Positions 23,008 through 33,964 of a stretch of DNA of 64,000 nucleotides are shown in pieces. The position numbers and the translations under genes were made by a program. Below the pieces are notes generated by a model that was not told the DNA's origin, searched no databases, and worked only from the letters and a program-made list of their open reading frames with translations. Origin of the DNA: Chalciporus piperatus (taxonomy: Eukaryota > Basidiomycota > Agaricomycetes > Boletales > Boletaceae); NCBI GenBank assembly GCA_038093975.1, contig JBBPTG010000005.1, positions 186,001 to 250,000 on the forward strand, given 5' to 3'. Positions within the stretch are counted from its first letter, which is position 1. Each line of letters begins with the position of its first letter.

Positions 23008-24498
23008 ATGGAATCCGTCAGCACTGTATCAACTAGCGCTTCAACGATACGAACCCTTCATCCACGACAAGAACATAATGCCAACTCTTCAAGTCCACCA
23101 GCTGCCTCTTCACAACCATCGTCACCTCGTTCCAGCACACTTCCTTCATCTCCAAACAGCCCATCAGAGTCGATATCTTCTCTGCCCTCCGTTGGATCCT
23201 CTTTCTTTTTCTCCTCCGCAGCCGCTAGCCCCCCACATTCCCATCCTCACTCTGACCATGCCAGAGAATCCACACAGGGGCTCATCATACCGTCTCTGAC
23301 ACTACCAGAAGCACTCCCGCGACCAACGCAGTACGGAAAGACTCTCGGAGACATCCGCTTAGTAGTCACTGGGAATGGTGCTGAGGATCGTACTTTGGTG
23401 TCCAGTCTGTTCTTGGATGACAACGAGGATGTCGTCGATGTCGGCGATTGGGAAGAAACTAGTGACGGTTTCGTGTTGCGCGCTTCGACAGACTGGATAG
23501 AGCACAAGGACGCGCACGGGCTGGAAAAGTTCGAGCCTTCACGAAACGTCGAGCTTGTCGCCCGTCACGACGTCCAGGCCAATGTACGTGTCCCCCATCT
23601 CAGAGTGGAATAGCTCTAAAGGTGGATGCCAGCCTTCTGCCATACTGCCAGTCGTCCACTCACCATTCCATTCTTTGCTGGAAATCGTTGATCAACGATG
23701 TCAGCCTTCCGTTGCTCTTGCCAACCTCATTGCTTCGCCGTGGACGCCTTTGTTGCTCTTGCCAACCTCATTGCTTCGCCGTGGACGCCTTTGTACACTG
23801 CTCTTATAATTTTGACAGATTCTGGTGAGAAATTAGCCTATCTCCGTCTCATCTTGTGTTCCAATCAGACTAATCGCATCCCACAATGGTGAACAGGTCC
23901 TTCTAGCTCCGAGAATGATCTCATCGATGTTCTGGCCCCCCACATCCCAGTCATTGTACATCGTCATGGCTTGGACCAAACGAAATTCCCTTCACGGCCG
24001 CACATGTCCTCCTTTAGGCCCTCGTCACCTTGGGTGCTTCGTAATGGTTTGTTCCGATCTCCCGAGACACTTTCGTCTTTGCGTTACGAAGCGGCCGAAC
24101 GTTTCCTGCGTTGGCGAGAGGTCGAGCGTGCAGTAGAAAATATTGCTGCAAGCCAGCGAGAAACTGCACATTACATCGCCGAAAAACCGCAGGGGTGGGA
24201 CAAGGGGAGATGGGAGGCCGAATGGGAGATACGCCTTTCTCAAGACGTTGCCACTCGTGCGAGAGAGAACACGATCACCTCTCGACCTGATCGTGTGATC
24301 AGACCGCCTGTTCCATGTATTGATCCCCTGCACCTCTCTACGTTGCTATCGTTCTCGCTTTCTCTTTTCGAGCCTGTCAAAACACGATTACGCACGAGTA
24401 TGTCAAGAGTTTGGGAGAAGCTGTCTGACGGAGAGGTGCGGATCGCTTTGTTGGGCAGCTTTTGTTTTGGGATTGGGATCGGTTTTATGGTTCGTTAG
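23008..24498 (+). pseudogene. tail-anchored protein gene interrupted by a 41-bp tandem duplication
   Basis: Exon 1 (23008-23583) has a long Ser/Pro-rich N-terminus and a folded part (QYGKTLGDIRLVVTGNG, STDWIEHKDAHGLEKFEPSR). An intron with acceptor gatgccag (about 23584-23632) leads in frame to HSPFHSLLEIVDQRC and ALANLIASPWTPL. That last stretch is repeated perfectly in tandem; the second copy is in another frame and the first runs to a stop. With one copy the frame would run on to the donor at 23824 and the last exon (HIPVIVHRHGLDQTKF, RFLRWREVERAVENIAASQR), ending in a membrane tail, LLGSFCFGIGIGFMVR. Family not recognised; the N-terminus hints at a P-loop-like fold. Either the allele is broken or the duplication is an assembly artefact. 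Confidence 0.6.
23711..23793 (+). repeat. perfect 41-bp tandem duplication in a coding exon
   Basis: The unit beginning ttgctcttgccaacctcatt runs from 23712 to 23752 and is followed at once by an identical unit to 23793. Forty-one is not a multiple of three, so the reading frame changes across it. Confidence 0.95.
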
Positions 24499-25032
24499 CG
24501 AGGCGCGGTTACATTCCATTTCCCTACCGTTGTCATTTTGTTTGCTGGCAATGTATTCTTGGGCTATGCAGGTACTGTATTATATCACGATAACTTGTTG
24601 ACACATTTAAATTGATAGGATGGACTCGATGCTGGTGTTGCAGCAGTGTCACTACCATCGGAATTGGGCAGCTCATGGTTGCTTGGGCTCTGGTCGCATG
24701 GTTCAGACAGTCAAAAGACGTAAGAGCCTATCACAAAAGCGTCGTGAAAGGACTTCTAATACTAGTCGCATCAATGCATCAATAGTGACGTATACAGCCA
24801 CTTACTGGAAAGGGCATGAAAATGCTCACTGCTCCATGGACTTGGAACGAATTCAATGGGGATACGGAAAAGGCCAATTAGTCCAAAGGTGCACTAGTAG
24901 TACACCTCGCTATGCATCTGGTCGCCGATCCGCTCAACTTGAATGAGTGCTCGTCAATTGAGCAGAATGTAAATGGCAATTTCCCGGGGAAAGTGCCGGA
25001 CAAGGGTGCTCTGGTCGAATCAGAGTCCCTCA

Positions 25033-25215
25033 AAGGACCTCACAGTGGAGTATAGTGAACACCACCAAGAAATGGTGCGTCTCGTGCAACCGGGCAAACT
25101 TTCCTCCGCGCGTGTGGCGGTACATATCTTCAAGTTCGCCAATAGTATGATTCCATCAGAACCTTCGATCAGAGTATGTGACGCCAAGTGCTAGTGTAAT
25201 GCCGCCGGGTGGAGC
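25033..25215 (+). pseudogene. degenerate duplicate of the histidine phosphatase 3' end
   Basis: 25033-25090 matches 28453-28511 (aaaggacctc, then acagtgaacaccaccaag with minor differences). 25091-25215 matches 28816-28935 (gggcaaactttcctccgcg, then agtgtaatgccgccgggyg). About 300 bp that separate these parts in the intact locus are missing here. It is non-coding relic sequence. Confidence 0.85.
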
Positions 25216-26069
25216 GTTTGCAAGACTTGCTGCGATCATTACGACCATCTCCTGATCTCGAAGTCTAAGTAAGTCTGATTCGGGGAGACCGACTCTGAAC
25301 CGGTAAGTAATAACGGAGACTTAACGTTCATGTTCAGCCTGGACTGCGCATGTGCTCCACCTTACTTCGCACAGCGGACTCGGAGAGGGTTTATTCGGAA
25401 ATTGACTCGGAGAACTCGCATTCCCGAGAGGTTGTGAGTCCTAGTAGGAATGCTTGATAGGTGAACTAGAGCTGATGCGGCCTGTTTCTCGGCTCTGAAG
25501 GATGAATTTCGGGCGGAAATGATGGGGACCTACTGGTACTTATCATAGTATCTCTTGGGTTGATTCCGAGGAAAAGGACCGGTTACTAGTACTGAGCCGA
25601 AACACAGGATGATTAGTATATCCATTTGACTGCGCAGCTGCCCCGTTGGAATGTTGGCGCAAATGATGTGGAGCCTCAGTGGAGGAGGCAACCTCATCGA
25701 CACAGCGACTTAAATGAACGGCTGGCAAGCACCTAAACGATCCCAAAGAGTGTCTTACAGCACGATTACTAACACCTTGTCCAAAACGAGGTTCCTAAGG
25801 CTGCCAAAAAATCAGCTAGGTTCGCAGATGCCTGGGGCAACGTCCCAGCGGCGGGTTCAGCGTTGATGGGCCAAGAACCTCTCGAATCAATACTTGGAGA
25901 AATGTGAACGATTCTCAGAAATCCCATGCTTCCTATTATGTAATACGGAGGCTGCTAGTAGACTTTTGTCTTTTGCTCCGGTCGAATTTGTCAGAGTCAT
26001 GAAGCGATAACGTTACAAGAAGTACTCTAGTACCAGACCTTGCTACTAGGCCATCAGCTTTTCCTAAGC

Positions 26070-26091
26070 GCTCATTGAGCGCTCAATGAGC
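26070..26091 (+). repeat. perfect 22-bp palindrome
   Basis: Each 11-base half is the exact reverse complement of the other (gctcattgagc then gctcaatgagc). It lies in non-coding DNA and does not extend further. Confidence 0.8.
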
Positions 26092-26564
26092 TCGGCTGGA
26101 CCGCTTAGCTCGTTTTGGAGTCGCTTACAGTCTGCTTGGCCAATGAGAGCCTCCCAAAGTGTGGTGGAATGAGTACGTTATTTTGACGCTTTGCAGATGA
26201 GTAGTACTATATGGTCATCTCGCTGAGTTTAACGTGGACCGCCAGGGCCTCAGACCCAAGAGTTGGATGAAGACAATCGTTCCCCCTCCACCCTCCACCC
26301 TCCATACTATAGTCTAGCAAGCAACTAGTTGGAGACTCAGATCTGCCAAGGCAGAAGTTCGTACGGGAACGTGAAGAGGCCGGCGACTCATCAGGTAATT
26401 CCCTTCTTTTTGAAGGGGTCGACGGTCAACCAATTAATAGTTCACAAATCGTGCCAAAGAATTATCAAAGACATTACTTCAATGCTGCTCCACGAACACC
26501 AAAGCGTCACGGTCTTGACGGTATCGCCCTCGGGTAGCCTGAGGTGCCGATTCGGGGGTACTAA

Positions 26565-26662
26565 GGGCCTGTTCGAGATGGCCAAAAAGGCTGCTAACCG
26601 AGTGCTAACCGAGTGCGGGCAGCACTCGCTTAGCAGTTCTTTTGGCCATCTCGAACAGGCCC
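26565..26662 (+). mobile_element. PIF/Harbinger-like MITE with 23-bp terminal inverted repeats
   Basis: The ends are perfect 23-bp inverted repeats (26565-26587 and 26640-26662) beginning gggcctgttcgagatggcc. They are flanked by TAA on both sides (26562-26564 and 26663-26665), a 3-bp target-site duplication. The interior is also nearly self-complementary (ctgctaa..gagtgct with agcactcg..ttagcag), apart from a short duplicated loop. A GGGCCTGTT end with a TAA/TTA duplication is typical of PIF/Harbinger-derived miniature elements. No transposase is encoded. Confidence 0.85.
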
Positions 26663-26943
26663 TAAGCCGCGTTGGTTCAAAGTTGAATTAGCAGGGTCAA
26701 AAAGGGAAGGAGCCTGCCAGTGGTCCTCGAGGCTTTCAAGGAAGTCGTCAAGCGATGACGTTACTACGAGGATGCTCTGTGGCTAGGCGATAGTAATCAT
26801 TCATCTGCGGGAGATATTCCTCGGTTCGCTTCTGCGCCTGCTGACGTGGTGCAAAACACAGCTTGGAACCAGAAAGTCTATAAAATGGGTTGCGCTCGAG
26901 GTCACCTAATCATCAGGTCCCCTCGATTTCTCTGTCCCATACT

Positions 26944-28620
26944 ATGGTAAACAACATCAGTACTCTAGTGGGCGCCGTGCTCCTGGTTCGCCACGGTGAT
27001 CGTACAGAGTACTACCAGGACCCATATACGTATAAAGCCATCCAGGGCTACTTGACACCCCTCGGTGCGGTATGTCGACAATGCCAAAGAGCAATCACTG
27101 CCGCGTTGATTATTCTCTGTACAGGTACAACAATACGAGCTTGGCTCGCTCATCCGCTCGACTTACCTGGACCAAGAGTCGGATAGCTACATCCAGGGAC
27201 TCAATTCGGATGTCGTGGATATCGATCAAATAGAAGTCCGTGCGGACGCCGGAGGTGGAAATGCTGTTCTCGACTCTGCTTATGCGTTCCTTCAAGGGCT
27301 GTATCCCCCTTCGAATGCATCGTACACACTTGCAAATGGCACTGTCGTCGTCGCACCGCTCGATGGCTACCAATACATTCCAGGTACGCGCCTCTGACAG
27401 TAATAGGCGAAGACGCCTCAACATTAACGATAACGTTTCGTTTTTAGTGGACTCCGTGGATTATGGATCGAGTCCGATGTTGACCAGCTGGATGGACTGT
27501 GAAGTAAGCTAATGTGCTTGTCGTCTGGTGCAAGGAGTGGACGTTAACCGGCGGGAATGCAGTATTTCCAGGCGCACCTTAACCGCGTCAATCAGACCGT
27601 ACAGTGGACCCATTCGGCCCAACTGGCTGCACCCTTCTTGGAAGCGGTACAGCCCTATCTAAATGGGATGAACAATAGTTTTACCAACATGGTAAGCCCC
27701 TTGTGATATTCCGATCAATCCGCGACCAAGAGATTGAACCAAGCGATGTTTCCTCTCCAGTGGAACGTGAGTATCTCTCACATCGTCATGCCTGAGGCGA
27801 ACTGACGTTATTTCAAGATTTATGACTACGTCAATGTTCAATCCACCCACAACAAAACGTTCTACGAAAATTTCCCGTTAACACTCTTGCAACAAGCACG
27901 TCACTATGCAAATGACCATGAAGCGTTTTCATTCACTGACGGTACTCAGCCGGAGAACGGCATTGGCTTCAGTTCGTATCTTTTATCTTTCGCGCCTGTC
28001 TCTATTCATCATTTCGCATGACACTGGTAGTCGCCATCAGAACACTCTGGCCCGAAATTTTTGGCGCGTTAACGAACATGACAACGCCTGGCAACAAGTT
28101 AAAACTGGCAGTGAAAGAACTCGACTACAAGCCGTTCACTAGCTTGTTCAACGTCACAAACTCGACTGTCTATGATCGCACACTTGCTGGTTTCCGTGAG
28201 TCAAGGTGACATACTTCTCCAACTGCCAAACTGATCCCAGATGCAGCGGAATATAATTCTATCGTTGCGCTAGAGTTGTCTGAAACCGCTGGACAATACA
28301 GCGTGAGCATGAAGTTCAAGAACGGGACGAGCGACAGTGGCTTCAGGGACGTAAAGTTCACCGGAAACACGACGACGATGCCTTTGGACAACTTTATCTC
28401 ATCATTGGCTGTAAGTTCTTTGGTGGTTGTGTGCTGCTTGGCGATGACTGAAAGGACCTCGCAGTGGAGTACAGTGAACACCACCAAGGAATGGTGCTTC
28501 TCGTGTAACCAGACGATCACGCGGGGTTGTAGTGTTTACAACTTCAGCGAGGATCCCTATATCAATGGTGACAGACCGGGAACCGGACCTTGCCCCAGCA
28601 ATGCTACGACGTGTACATGA
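26944..28620 (+). CDS. histidine acid phosphatase superfamily protein (clade 2), short C-terminus
   Basis: The start MVNNISTLVGAVLLVRHGDR carries the catalytic RHG motif almost at the N-terminus. After introns follow QQYELGSLIRSTYL, DAGGGNAVLDSAYAFLQGLY, YFQAHLNRVNQTVQW, NMWNIYDYVNVQS, ANDHEAFSF and LWPEIFGALTNMT. The NMW-N-IYDYV join needs a 6-nt exon at 27761-27766. Many N-glycosylation sites suggest an extracytoplasmic domain. The end (NTTKEWCFSCNQTITRGC, then a stop soon after) lacks the membrane helix relatives usually carry there, and no clear C-terminal HD/HAE proton-donor motif was seen. It may be a truncated or recently decaying allele. Eight or nine introns are used. Confidence 0.72.
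27761..27766 (+). other. 6-nt microexon (Trp-Asn) of the histidine phosphatase
   Basis: The six bases tggaac lie between an acceptor (tcctctccag) and a strong donor (gtgagt). Joining ...ACC AAC ATG + TGG AAC + ATT TAT GAC TAC gives NMWNIYDYV, the family motif. Skipping it keeps the frame but loses WN. Confidence 0.75.
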
Positions 28621-29037
28621 GGTGTTGCTTTTTGGCTCAGTATTCCGCGTACCCTCGAATGTTTTTTTAATCGGTTGAGGGTACCATACAGATCTATATA
28701 TCCGAGTCTCCTTTCTTCACTTCCAGACCAGTCCCTCGAATCAATGAATACAATCATTTTCTCATCCTACCAGCGTGCTCTAAGTTGTCCGATCATTCAT
28801 AGATGGGGTCAGTGCAGAGGGCAAACTTTCCTCCGCGCGTGTGACGATACATACATTCAAGTTCCATCAGATCATTCGATCACGGTATACGCAGTGATAT
28901 CATGCTCGTTAGTGTAATGCCGCCGGGCGGACTACTTAACCTAAGTGTCTCGTGGTCTCCAGGTCTCAGCAATTTAATTATCTTTCCAAATAATTTATTT
29001 TCATCCCGGTAATCAAGACAATTAAATAAAACAATCC
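28621..29037 (+). other. intergenic, matches the 3' half of the old duplicate
   Basis: Non-coding, between convergent stop codons. 28816-28935 is homologous to 25091-25215. AT-rich near 28970-29030, probably 3' UTR of the minus-strand gene. Confidence 0.5.
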
Positions 29038-30372
29038 CTATCCCCTTGTTCTCGACTTTCTATCAATTTCCATGTCATTGCGGAGTCGTGGACCAACCGA
29101 TCTCTTGGACGCAGTGCTCGTCGGACGTACGTATTGCTCGCGTTTTACTGCCTGGACAGCCATCCATTTCTCGATCGTGGCGAGGATGTCCTGGTCAATG
29201 ACTTGAAGGTCAGATCATGTCCCATGAGCCACTCGTAACATTCACAGAACTTACATCTAGAAGCTCCTTGGAATGCGGCGCTTGGGCCCAAACGAGTTTT
29301 CCAGATTCATTTCTGGCCGTGATTTGATCTTTGAACCCGTTCAGCGTGGCGAGGTTTCGATTTTTACATAGCTTGTCGTTTGATCGGACAAGCATTGCAT
29401 GCATCGCGCATAAGCGATCGAAGGATTTCTCTCCCTCCAAGAGAAGGAACAGACAGAGATGGATATCTCTCGCGGCGGATATCCCCGCATTGAATAATCC
29501 GCCCGTCAATCCAGCAATGCTGATACCGCGTAAGGTGAGGGACATGGTATCCGTCGACGTTGATGAAGCTTGTGCACAACTGCCATCCTAGATAAATAAC
29601 TTGTAAGCCAAATCTACTCGCATGTGCTTGTGGACCGACTTACCGATGACCAGTGCTCTTTAAATTTCTCCAAGACTGCGAATCGAAGGGTATTTTCGAT
29701 GTCCTTCCCCTCCCGATGGGACACCTTCGTGATTCGTTGGACAATAACTTGTGCGGCGCGGGCTGTCAACGATGCTGACTGCAGAGATTCGACCCCGAAG
29801 GTGAGCAAGGAGTTGACGAGGAATCCTATTCCGTGGGCACGATATTGTGATATCCATGTGTTCACCTGGGCGTCGAACTCGACAGATGTTGACCACTCCC
29901 CGCGACTACTCGGAGCGCTGTGATTGGTGGCGACAGAGCTAATCTCGCTGGAAGAGCTGCTCCCCGAGTCGAATTCGCTTGTGGTGGAGTCCCCAGGAGC
30001 TTGGGACGCTACGCGGTTTCGTGTCGGCGATTCGATATCAGCCTGCAGAATCGAGCTAGCGTCATGGCTGCGATTGTGGAAGAGTGTTTCAAGTAATTGT
30101 GGATCCTCTTCCACAAACGCTAGCCGTATTGCCCTCGGTGGCGAAGCTGGGAAGCATACTAGTCCAGTACTCAAATTTAGAGGCAAGGTACGGTTCGGCA
30201 CTTCCTTCCATGCGGAGTTCACCTCGTCGGTGGGCGGCGGCAGACTTGCCCCTTGGAAGCATTGCGTCACTCGTTGGATCCTGGCCAACAGATCATTTGC
30301 GTGAGTATAGCGCGCACAGTTTCTCTGCAAGTGGTGGACGTGGAATGTGTGGAGGGTGAGAGTGGAAGACAT
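29038..30372 (-). CDS. unknown protein, two or three exons
   Basis: The first exon (30372 to about 29642) starts MSSTLTLHTFHVHHLQRNC, continues with a helical stretch (HANDLLARIQRVTQCF), then a Ser-rich low-complexity part, then VNTWISQYRAHGIGFLVNSLL. An intron with donor gtaagt joins to exon 2 (MSLTLRGISIAGLTGGLFNA, AARDIHLCLFLLLEGEKSFD). A likely third exon, LQVIDQDILATIEKWMAVQA, ends at 29038. The phase at its proposed donor (gatgtaagt) does not match that frame, so the protein may instead end near 29145. No domain recognised; the Gly-rich segment in exon 2 could be membrane-associated. Confidence 0.5.
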
Positions 30373-30902
30373 GTGGCAAGAGAGTACGAGGAGGTAGGGG
30401 ATATAGGTCACGAAGGGTTGGAGACATCCAACATGTAGATTGTGCCGCAATTTATATTCCGTGGATTTGTGGACAGCGCTTTGAGAACACGCGGCGTCAA
30501 AGCAGGAGTGGCGTTGGCCAATGTCGTAGAACGCACAGGGGATACTTTGGCACAGACCTGGTTCCTTGGGAATTCACAAGGCCGTGTAAGTATGTCAAAG
30601 CGTCTCGGAGGTACTTGGAATGTCCCCCAGTTATGTCAGAAAGCCAGTTTCTCCTTGTTGGTCAAGTCAGGATGCGGCGGAGCGATCGAATCACCATTGT
30701 AACTCTGCCACTCGTTGACATAGGTGGCTCGAATTTCGGGACTTTTATAGCACCAGATCTCGAGGCTGACAGTGGCGAGGCCCCGCCTGGTGGAGCGTGT
30801 ATCCAAATGTCATCAAATCAATGAGCAATTGAGCGCAAAAAAATATGTACAGATCCAATTTGAATGAGGTTGCCTACGTACTGAACGAGACGAGGACGAT
30901 GA
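30373..30902 (+). other. intergenic, no gene seen
   Basis: About 530 bp between the unknown gene's start and the GH31 pseudogene's 3' end. Plus-strand open frames here lack motifs. It should include the promoter of the unknown minus-strand gene. Confidence 0.45.
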
Positions 30903-32189
30903 CTAGACGTTGCCACTGAATATGTCCGATTTATTCCCGAGGTAGAACACAGGAATCTGGTTGAGCGGCGCGTTGACGATCACGGTCCGACCACCCGAGC
31001 CGTAATTCTGGTCGGTCCACCTTGGCACATACGAGGTCAGCCACGGTGTTCCACATGGCAGCGATATTATGAACGAAAGGCTCACCAATGGGTCCATGTC
31101 ATGCCCTGCATTGACTCGAATCTGAATAGTCGGTGACATACCAACATCGATCATGGAAACGTTGACCTGCTCGTCATGGAAGCAGTGTCGGAGCTTTGAC
31201 TGTTAGTAGCCGAGAGCAAACTGGGGAGTGGGTTGACGGCCTTGTATTTGTTTAGCTCTGCTACTTGACTTTTTAATGTAAACAAGCATGACTTGCCTGT
31301 CACGGCGGTGTATTACTACTGCAAAGTGTCATAATCGCCAGGTTCTACGATAGTGCTTGGTAGACGGTAAGTAGACCGATCACTCTTTGAGCTTGATGAC
31401 TTACATGTAGTAGTCAACAACGCGGGCCTCACCGGTCACGAAACGCGTGCGGAGTGGACTGAATTCTGGTCATTGATAAGCCAGGAAGACTTGTTCTGCT
31501 GTATGGGGCATACCGATGCGGCCTTGGCTGGGCATGTTAAAGAAATGCAAGTAACCCTTATACAAGGTCAGATCAGATGCCCATTCGAGTCACCTTGTTC
31601 GACATGTAAAGGGGAAGTAGGACGGACGAGTTAAAATTGATGAAGTCTATACTTTGCCTTTTTTGTTCACCGAGTTATCTTTGCAGCAGGCTTGCTGGCC
31701 AAATCCATAGAGTTGTTCGGTCGGATCAGAGGTAAACGAGAATTCGGCAGTGAAGCTCGGGGTCTTGAACTCCTGGGTGTAGTATCAAGAGTAGAGATAT
31801 TTATCGTCCGTGAACTCTTGCGTCAAGAGAGTCCAGGAGCCGTTCGTTTCCACACGATAGAATGAGATCACGCCCCTTGGTAAAGTGCGACCTGATCATA
31901 CGCTAGGCCCTGATTTCCTCCAGGCCTTCGAGTGGAGGATCTAAAATTGCCGACAATTTGTTGCCGGTAGGGTCCTTCATAAGACTGGCCCGTACGTATG
32001 CCGTTGTTGCCATATGGCTAAAGTATAGTTAGTTGGGCTGTCGTACTTAACTCCAAAATAAGGACACACCTGGATGACGACGCGCTCGAACCCATTCTGG
32101 AGTTTGACACCAACCGAACTCAGCTGGGTAGTATGGGTCGTTGCAAGAGCAACAGAAGCTAAAGCGAGGAAAGCCCCGATAACTAACAT
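30903..32189 (-). pseudogene. glycoside hydrolase family 31 pseudogene lacking the catalytic core
   Basis: From 32189 the protein starts with a signal peptide (MLVIGAFLALASVALA), then TTQLSSVGVKLQNGFERVVI. Later pieces match the GH31 N-terminal domain: TNGSWTLLTQEFTDDKYLYS, a stop, YYTQEFKTPSFTAEFSF, TEQLYGFGQQACCKDNSVNK, a frameshift, DFINFNSSVLLPLYMSNK, GYLHFFNMPSQGRI, LRTRFVTGEARVVDYYM, GDYDTLQ followed by two stops, YTAVTGK, and HDEQVNVSMI. It then jumps to the C-terminal beta domain (GGRTVIVNAPLNQIPVFYLG, stop at 30903). The segment that should hold the catalytic Asp residues is deleted. Stops, a frameshift and the deletion mark it as dead. It was probably a secreted alpha-glucosidase/xylosidase-type enzyme. 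Confidence 0.85.
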
Positions 32190-32455
32190 CGAGGAGAACC
32201 ATGGAGTGTAGGGCCAAAAAGTCACACACTCGTCTCTTATACGCTAGTCATCGGCGGGCCGTTCCAGTATGTCACATAAAGGACAAGAGATTTCGTAGCA
32301 GTATATGTTGGAGAGATGCATTCACAAAACATCCCCATCCAGCAGAAGAAAGGGTCAGCTGAACCCAGAGCAGAAGCGAAGAATCCGAGAAGTGGGATAA
32401 AGTTGAATGTATTGATGTCAGATAACCCCACGGGCGAGGGAAACACAGGATATCG

Positions 32456-33808
32456 CTACCCTTGAAAAGCGAGGCCTCTCTTCGTTGTTTCTGCCAGCCC
32501 ACCGCCTGCGAAACCCGTACCTGAAAGAAGAGCGAAGGTTAGGACAAGGAACGACGGAAGAGCGTGGTTTCGCGACAGAATGGGAGAACGCACAGACATA
32601 CCTTCCCTCTTTAGCTCCACGATGTCTGTAACTGCCAAGGTTCGTTCGCAAACGATGCATTGGCCGGCGGTCCGGACGAGGGAGTCTGTGCAAACCTTGC
32701 ACACAACGTGGGAACATGTCCTCATTACTGTTAAAAGGATGTGGGTTGCAAACCTCGAAGCCGAGAGGGCGCACGTACAGAAGAGGATTTTATTATTAGA
32801 AAGGTTGCTTTTGCAAGAGGGGCATATTGGATTTTTAGGGTCTTCTGCTTTCTTGTCCTTGCTATTCTCCGCAGGCGTTGATTCTATCGAGCGTGCACTT
32901 GACGATGCAGTGAAAGAGAATTCAACAGGTACAAACGATTTCATGCTGCCAGCAAGAGGTGAGAAGCACCTCAGAAAGTTTCGGGTGTGAAACGCACCTG
33001 ATTGCATGAGGTGGATCGCCTCCTCGACACATGGATTGAACCTTCACATCTTTTAGTGATGCCGGTGGGCCGTTTGAGGTATAGGTTGGCGTCAAGGAAG
33101 GTAACCAGAAATCAGGAAGCTTATGCCGCAGGGCCTCGGCCTGCTCCCGCTCAATTTGCCTGAGTGCGGCTTCTTCAGCCTCTCGTGCAAGTGTCTCGAC
33201 TGTCGAAGCATCAAAGTCAAGTTTCCGCTTCCCTAGACGGCCTATTAAAGAGTTCTCAATGAGATGAAAGGAGTCACTACTGGCCCTACAGCACGCACCT
33301 TCTTTCATCGATTCGGCACCGGACGTTGAAAGGACGACAGGTAAATTCGCAGACAACCCAAGTTGCCCTTTCTCGAAATCTCGGAGAACGCGTTCTCTCG
33401 CGGCCTCTAACGCGCGCTGTTTCTCTTCATCTGCCTCCTTCTTGAGCTGTTCTAGACGTGCCTTTTGCTTCTTGATATCTTTCTTCTGGGTCACTGGTTC
33501 ACATTTCTCAGCGCCGAATTGAATAACGGAAGGAGAGATCACATACACAGGTCAGTGTATGCGCACTCTTTGCAGAATAAGTGGCCATGATCGCAAGCTA
33601 TTGGATCTCGTGCTCGCTGTAAGCAGAGAGCGCAAGCATCAAAGTTTCGCATGGACTCGTTGCCTAAACGTTGCTAGAAGTGTTCGGTCCACTTGAACTC
33701 CCTGCGAAGATATCGTAGACGTACTCGTTTCGTTCCATACTCTGTCTTCTGCTTTTCTGCATACGAGAAAACGGACGACGCCGTGTTGTTCTTGCTGTGC
33801 TTCGTCAT
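32456..33808 (-). CDS. NOSIP-type U-box/RING protein
   Basis: Nitric oxide synthase-interacting protein homologues are nuclear E3-like proteins with a split RING/U-box, associated with the spliceosome. The first exon is the signature N-terminus MTKHSKNNTASSVFSYAEKQ and TEYGTKRV. An intron with donor gtctac leads to NFDACALCLQRARDPIACDH and GHLFCKECAYTDL. After an intron come TQKKDIKKQKARLEQLKKEA and a coiled coil, then LPDFWLPSLTPTY. The second half contains NPICPSCKSNLSNNK, CSHVVCKVCTDSLV and CIVCERTLAVTDIVELKREG, and the end is GLAETTKRGLAFQG. All zinc-type Cys/His pairs are visible. ATG 33808 is preferred over upstream codons because homologues begin there. Confidence 0.9.
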
Positions 33809-33964
33809 GGCTCCGGACCTGGGACGTCTCTTGACGGTTGAGTTCAAGCCGTCATACACTGCTCCCTATTCACTTCCTATTTTGGATGTGCCCTCTAGCC
33901 GGCCAAGATTCCCGGATACAAACGAAAGTAAGTACAAGCAGAGGTATATGGGTAAGCTACTCCT

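Larger units (their letters stand above)
24499..26943 (+). other. 2.4-kb gene-poor region with relic sequence
   Basis: No intact gene was found. It holds a degenerate copy of the 3' end of the downstream histidine phosphatase (25033-25215), a perfect 22-bp palindrome (26070-26091) and a Harbinger-like MITE (26565-26662), listed separately. The stretches 24500-25030 and 25220-26060 contain only short frames without motifs. Confidence 0.5.

Noticed and set aside
24620..24946. 108-codon plus-strand frame after the tail-anchored gene
   Set aside because: Composition is not protein-like, no splice partner was found, and it sits in relic-rich DNA.
32237..32446. 69-codon hydrophobic minus-strand frame downstream of NOSIP
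   Set aside because: It lies in the short gap between two models, has no ATG context or motif, and is probably 3' UTR.
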